Source: Paracoccaceae bacterium
GTDB taxonomy: Bacteria; Pseudomonadota; Alphaproteobacteria; Rhodobacterales; Rhodobacteraceae
Assembly: GCA_029246285.1 (NCBI GenBank)
Contig: JAQWNW010000043.1
Coordinates: 1-64,000, forward strand
Direction of reading: 5' to 3'
Length of the DNA: 64,000 bases
Of this stretch, positions 63,027 to 64,000 are shown one piece after another. The notes below the pieces were generated by a model. It had not been told where the DNA came from, did no database searches, and saw only the letters and a program-made list of their open reading frames with translations. Numbering within the stretch: position 1 is the stretch's first letter; each line of letters opens with the position of its first letter. The position numbers were made by a program, and so were the translations under genes.

Positions 63027-64000
63027 CTAAATACCAATATAAGAAATATTAGATTTTATATATTTAGCAAGTGCTAGGGAAGATGTTAAGCCAGGAGAAG
63101 CATAACCAAGTACATTAACTAATAAGCTTTCAGTATTTTCTGAAAAATCTATCAAAAAATCATCTTGACCTTCCAGTATTGGTCTAATGCCAGAGTAGGC
63201 AGGTAACAGATTTTCTTTTATAATTGATGGCCAATAGGATTTAATTTTTTTCAGAAATAAATCTTTGTTGTTTTTATCAAGAGAGTAATGGATCTCGTTT
63301 GTTAAATAGGCTGATGGGCCAAATCTTATACCTTTTCCAAGATCTAAAGTTGCGTGTAACCCTAGACTGTTTTCAGTCGGAAGAGGATAAATCAGATGGC
63401 CTAGCTGCTCTTTACCTTGGTAACTATAATATTCACCTTTTATATATTTATTTTTGAATTTTTCTTCACCATAATAGTCATTCGCAATTCTCGCGGCATT
63501 TAAACCTGAGCTATTAATCAATAAATTAGTTTTAATAATAAATACTTCACCTGTATTTTTATCTTTAACTAGAACCTCAAAACCCGTCGCACTTTTCTCA
63601 ATTTTTAAACTTACATTGCTCAATAGTACTAATCCACCATTCTGCTCAAACTCATTTTTCAATGACATCATAAAGGCTTGGCTATCAAATATACCTGAAG
63701 ACGGAGAATATAATGCTTCTGAAAATTTTATAAATGGGTATTTTAGTAATTCACTATCATTGAATTCTAAATCTTCAACGCCACATTCGAGAGCATTATT
63801 TTTTATCTCATGAAGCTTTTTTGTTTCTTGATCATTAACAGAAACTACGAACTTACCACATTTTTTGAAGGGTAATTTGTTTTTATTTAGGTAATCATAT
63901 AACAGGTGCTTGCCCTCAACGCATAACTTGGCTTTGAGTGAGTTTTTTTTATAATAAATTCCTGCATGAATAACTTCTGAATTTCTACTAGAAACTTCTT
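63027..64000 (-). CDS. L-2-hydroxyglutarate oxidase-like FAD protein, N-terminal end missing
   Basis: The frame is open from the stop at 63027 to the window edge, so the first few dozen residues, including the GxGxxG FAD loop, lie outside. The visible part opens SSRNSEVIHAGIYYKKNSLK, then ALYSPSSGIFDSQAFMMSL, LLINSSGLNAARIAND and ALAKYIKS, typical of LhgO/L2HGDH flavoproteins. These oxidise L-2-hydroxyglutarate to 2-oxoglutarate with electrons passed to quinone. A shorter internal start at 63671 would remove the substrate loop and is unlikely. The 273-base stretch downstream holds nothing recognisable. Confidence 0.85.
   Translation of the reverse strand, partial: EVSSRNSEVIHAGIYYKKNSLKAKLCVEGKHLLYDYLNKNKLPFKKCGKFVVSVNDQETKKLHEIKNNALECGVEDLEFNDSELLKYPFIKFSEALYSPSSGIFDSQAFMMSLKNEFEQNGGLVLLSNVSLKIEKSATGFEVLVKDKNTGEVFIIKTNLLINSSGLNAARIANDYYGEEKFKNKYIKGEYYSYQGKEQLGHLIYPLPTENSLGLHATLDLGKGIRFGPSAYLTNEIHYSLDKNNKDLFLKKIKSYWPSIIKENLLPAYSGIRPILEGQDDFLIDFSENTESLLVNVLGYASPGLTSSLALAKYIKSNISYIGI

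Noticed and set aside
62843-63037. A 64-codon minus-strand frame overlapping the end of the hydroxyglutarate-oxidase gene.
   Set aside because: It has no recognisable motif and no good ribosome site; it looks like noise in an A+T-rich gap.

Overview
This is a 64 kb, gene-dense, A+T-rich bacterial segment with no rRNA, tRNA, CRISPR array, transposase or phage gene that I could see. Leading ATG starts with AGGA/GGAG-type ribosome sites, a TAXI-type TRAP transporter, two amidohydrolase-type M20 peptidases, a CitE-like lyase, pseudoazurin, an epoxyqueuosine-reductase-like ferredoxin and many oxygenases point to a heterotrophic Proteobacterium. A low-GC marine alphaproteobacterium is most likely (inference; no marker gene is present to fix the lineage). 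Nearly every gene is catabolic or transport. Only one transcription regulator (IclR) is recognisable. Layout. 1-3834: the end of an ArgE-like deacetylase, an IclR regulator, and a divergent, translationally coupled set of an SBP56/methanethiol-oxidase-like protein, a plant-type 2Fe-2S ferredoxin and a CoA-binding protein, then a DUF3291 protein. 3840-7306: a TAXI binding protein and fused TRAP permease separated by a perfect 13-bp hairpin. 7647-14254: a one-directional run of a class II histone-deacetylase-like amidohydrolase, lipid kinase, threonine aldolase, LLM flavin oxidoreductase, drug-efflux MFS and fatty acid desaturase. 14262-20976: an SDR, an M20 amidohydrolase, a tiny zinc ribbon, and an aromatic-catabolism pair (type I extradiol dioxygenase plus FAD hydroxylase) next to a class II aldolase and a methyltransferase. 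21043-28702: DMT exporter, P1 peptidase, ferredoxin-like protein, NCS2 purine/uracil permease with a striking ACGT-containing operator, and a DUF1330/VOC/nitronate monooxygenase/quinone oxidoreductase set. 28851-36093: acetoacetyl-CoA synthetase, DMT exporter, an old-yellow-enzyme protein, a trimethylamine-dehydrogenase-like flavoenzyme, pseudoazurin and RidA. 36202-39980: gamma-glutamylcyclotransferase-like protein, an SDR that has lost its catalytic Tyr and Lys, a CitE-like lyase, an isochorismatase and an amidinotransferase-family hydrolase. 39984-44150: the most interesting block, a minus-strand operon with a gamma-butyrobetaine-hydroxylase-like 2OG oxygenase beside a PhnZ-like HD-domain diiron oxygenase. 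This is the architecture of the TmpA/TmpB pathway, which turns 2-trimethylaminoethylphosphonate into glycine betaine and phosphate; here it is preceded by opine-dehydrogenase and hydroxyacyl-CoA-dehydrogenase-like genes. 44265-64000: MFS transporter, zinc ribbon, a ferritin-like/double-CDGSH fusion, thioesterase, acyl-CoA synthetase, a four-gene set (alpha/beta hydrolase, M28-like protein, peroxiredoxin-like protein, beta-propeller protein), further dioxygenases, SDR, GST, agmatine deiminase, a second desaturase and the 5'-truncated end of an L-2-hydroxyglutarate oxidase. Working together, the genes suggest uptake and oxidation of small nitrogen, phosphorus and sulfur compounds (amines, betaines, phosphonates, methanethiol), aromatic acids and short-chain fatty or keto acids. 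Function calls rest on motif recognition by eye, with no database search.
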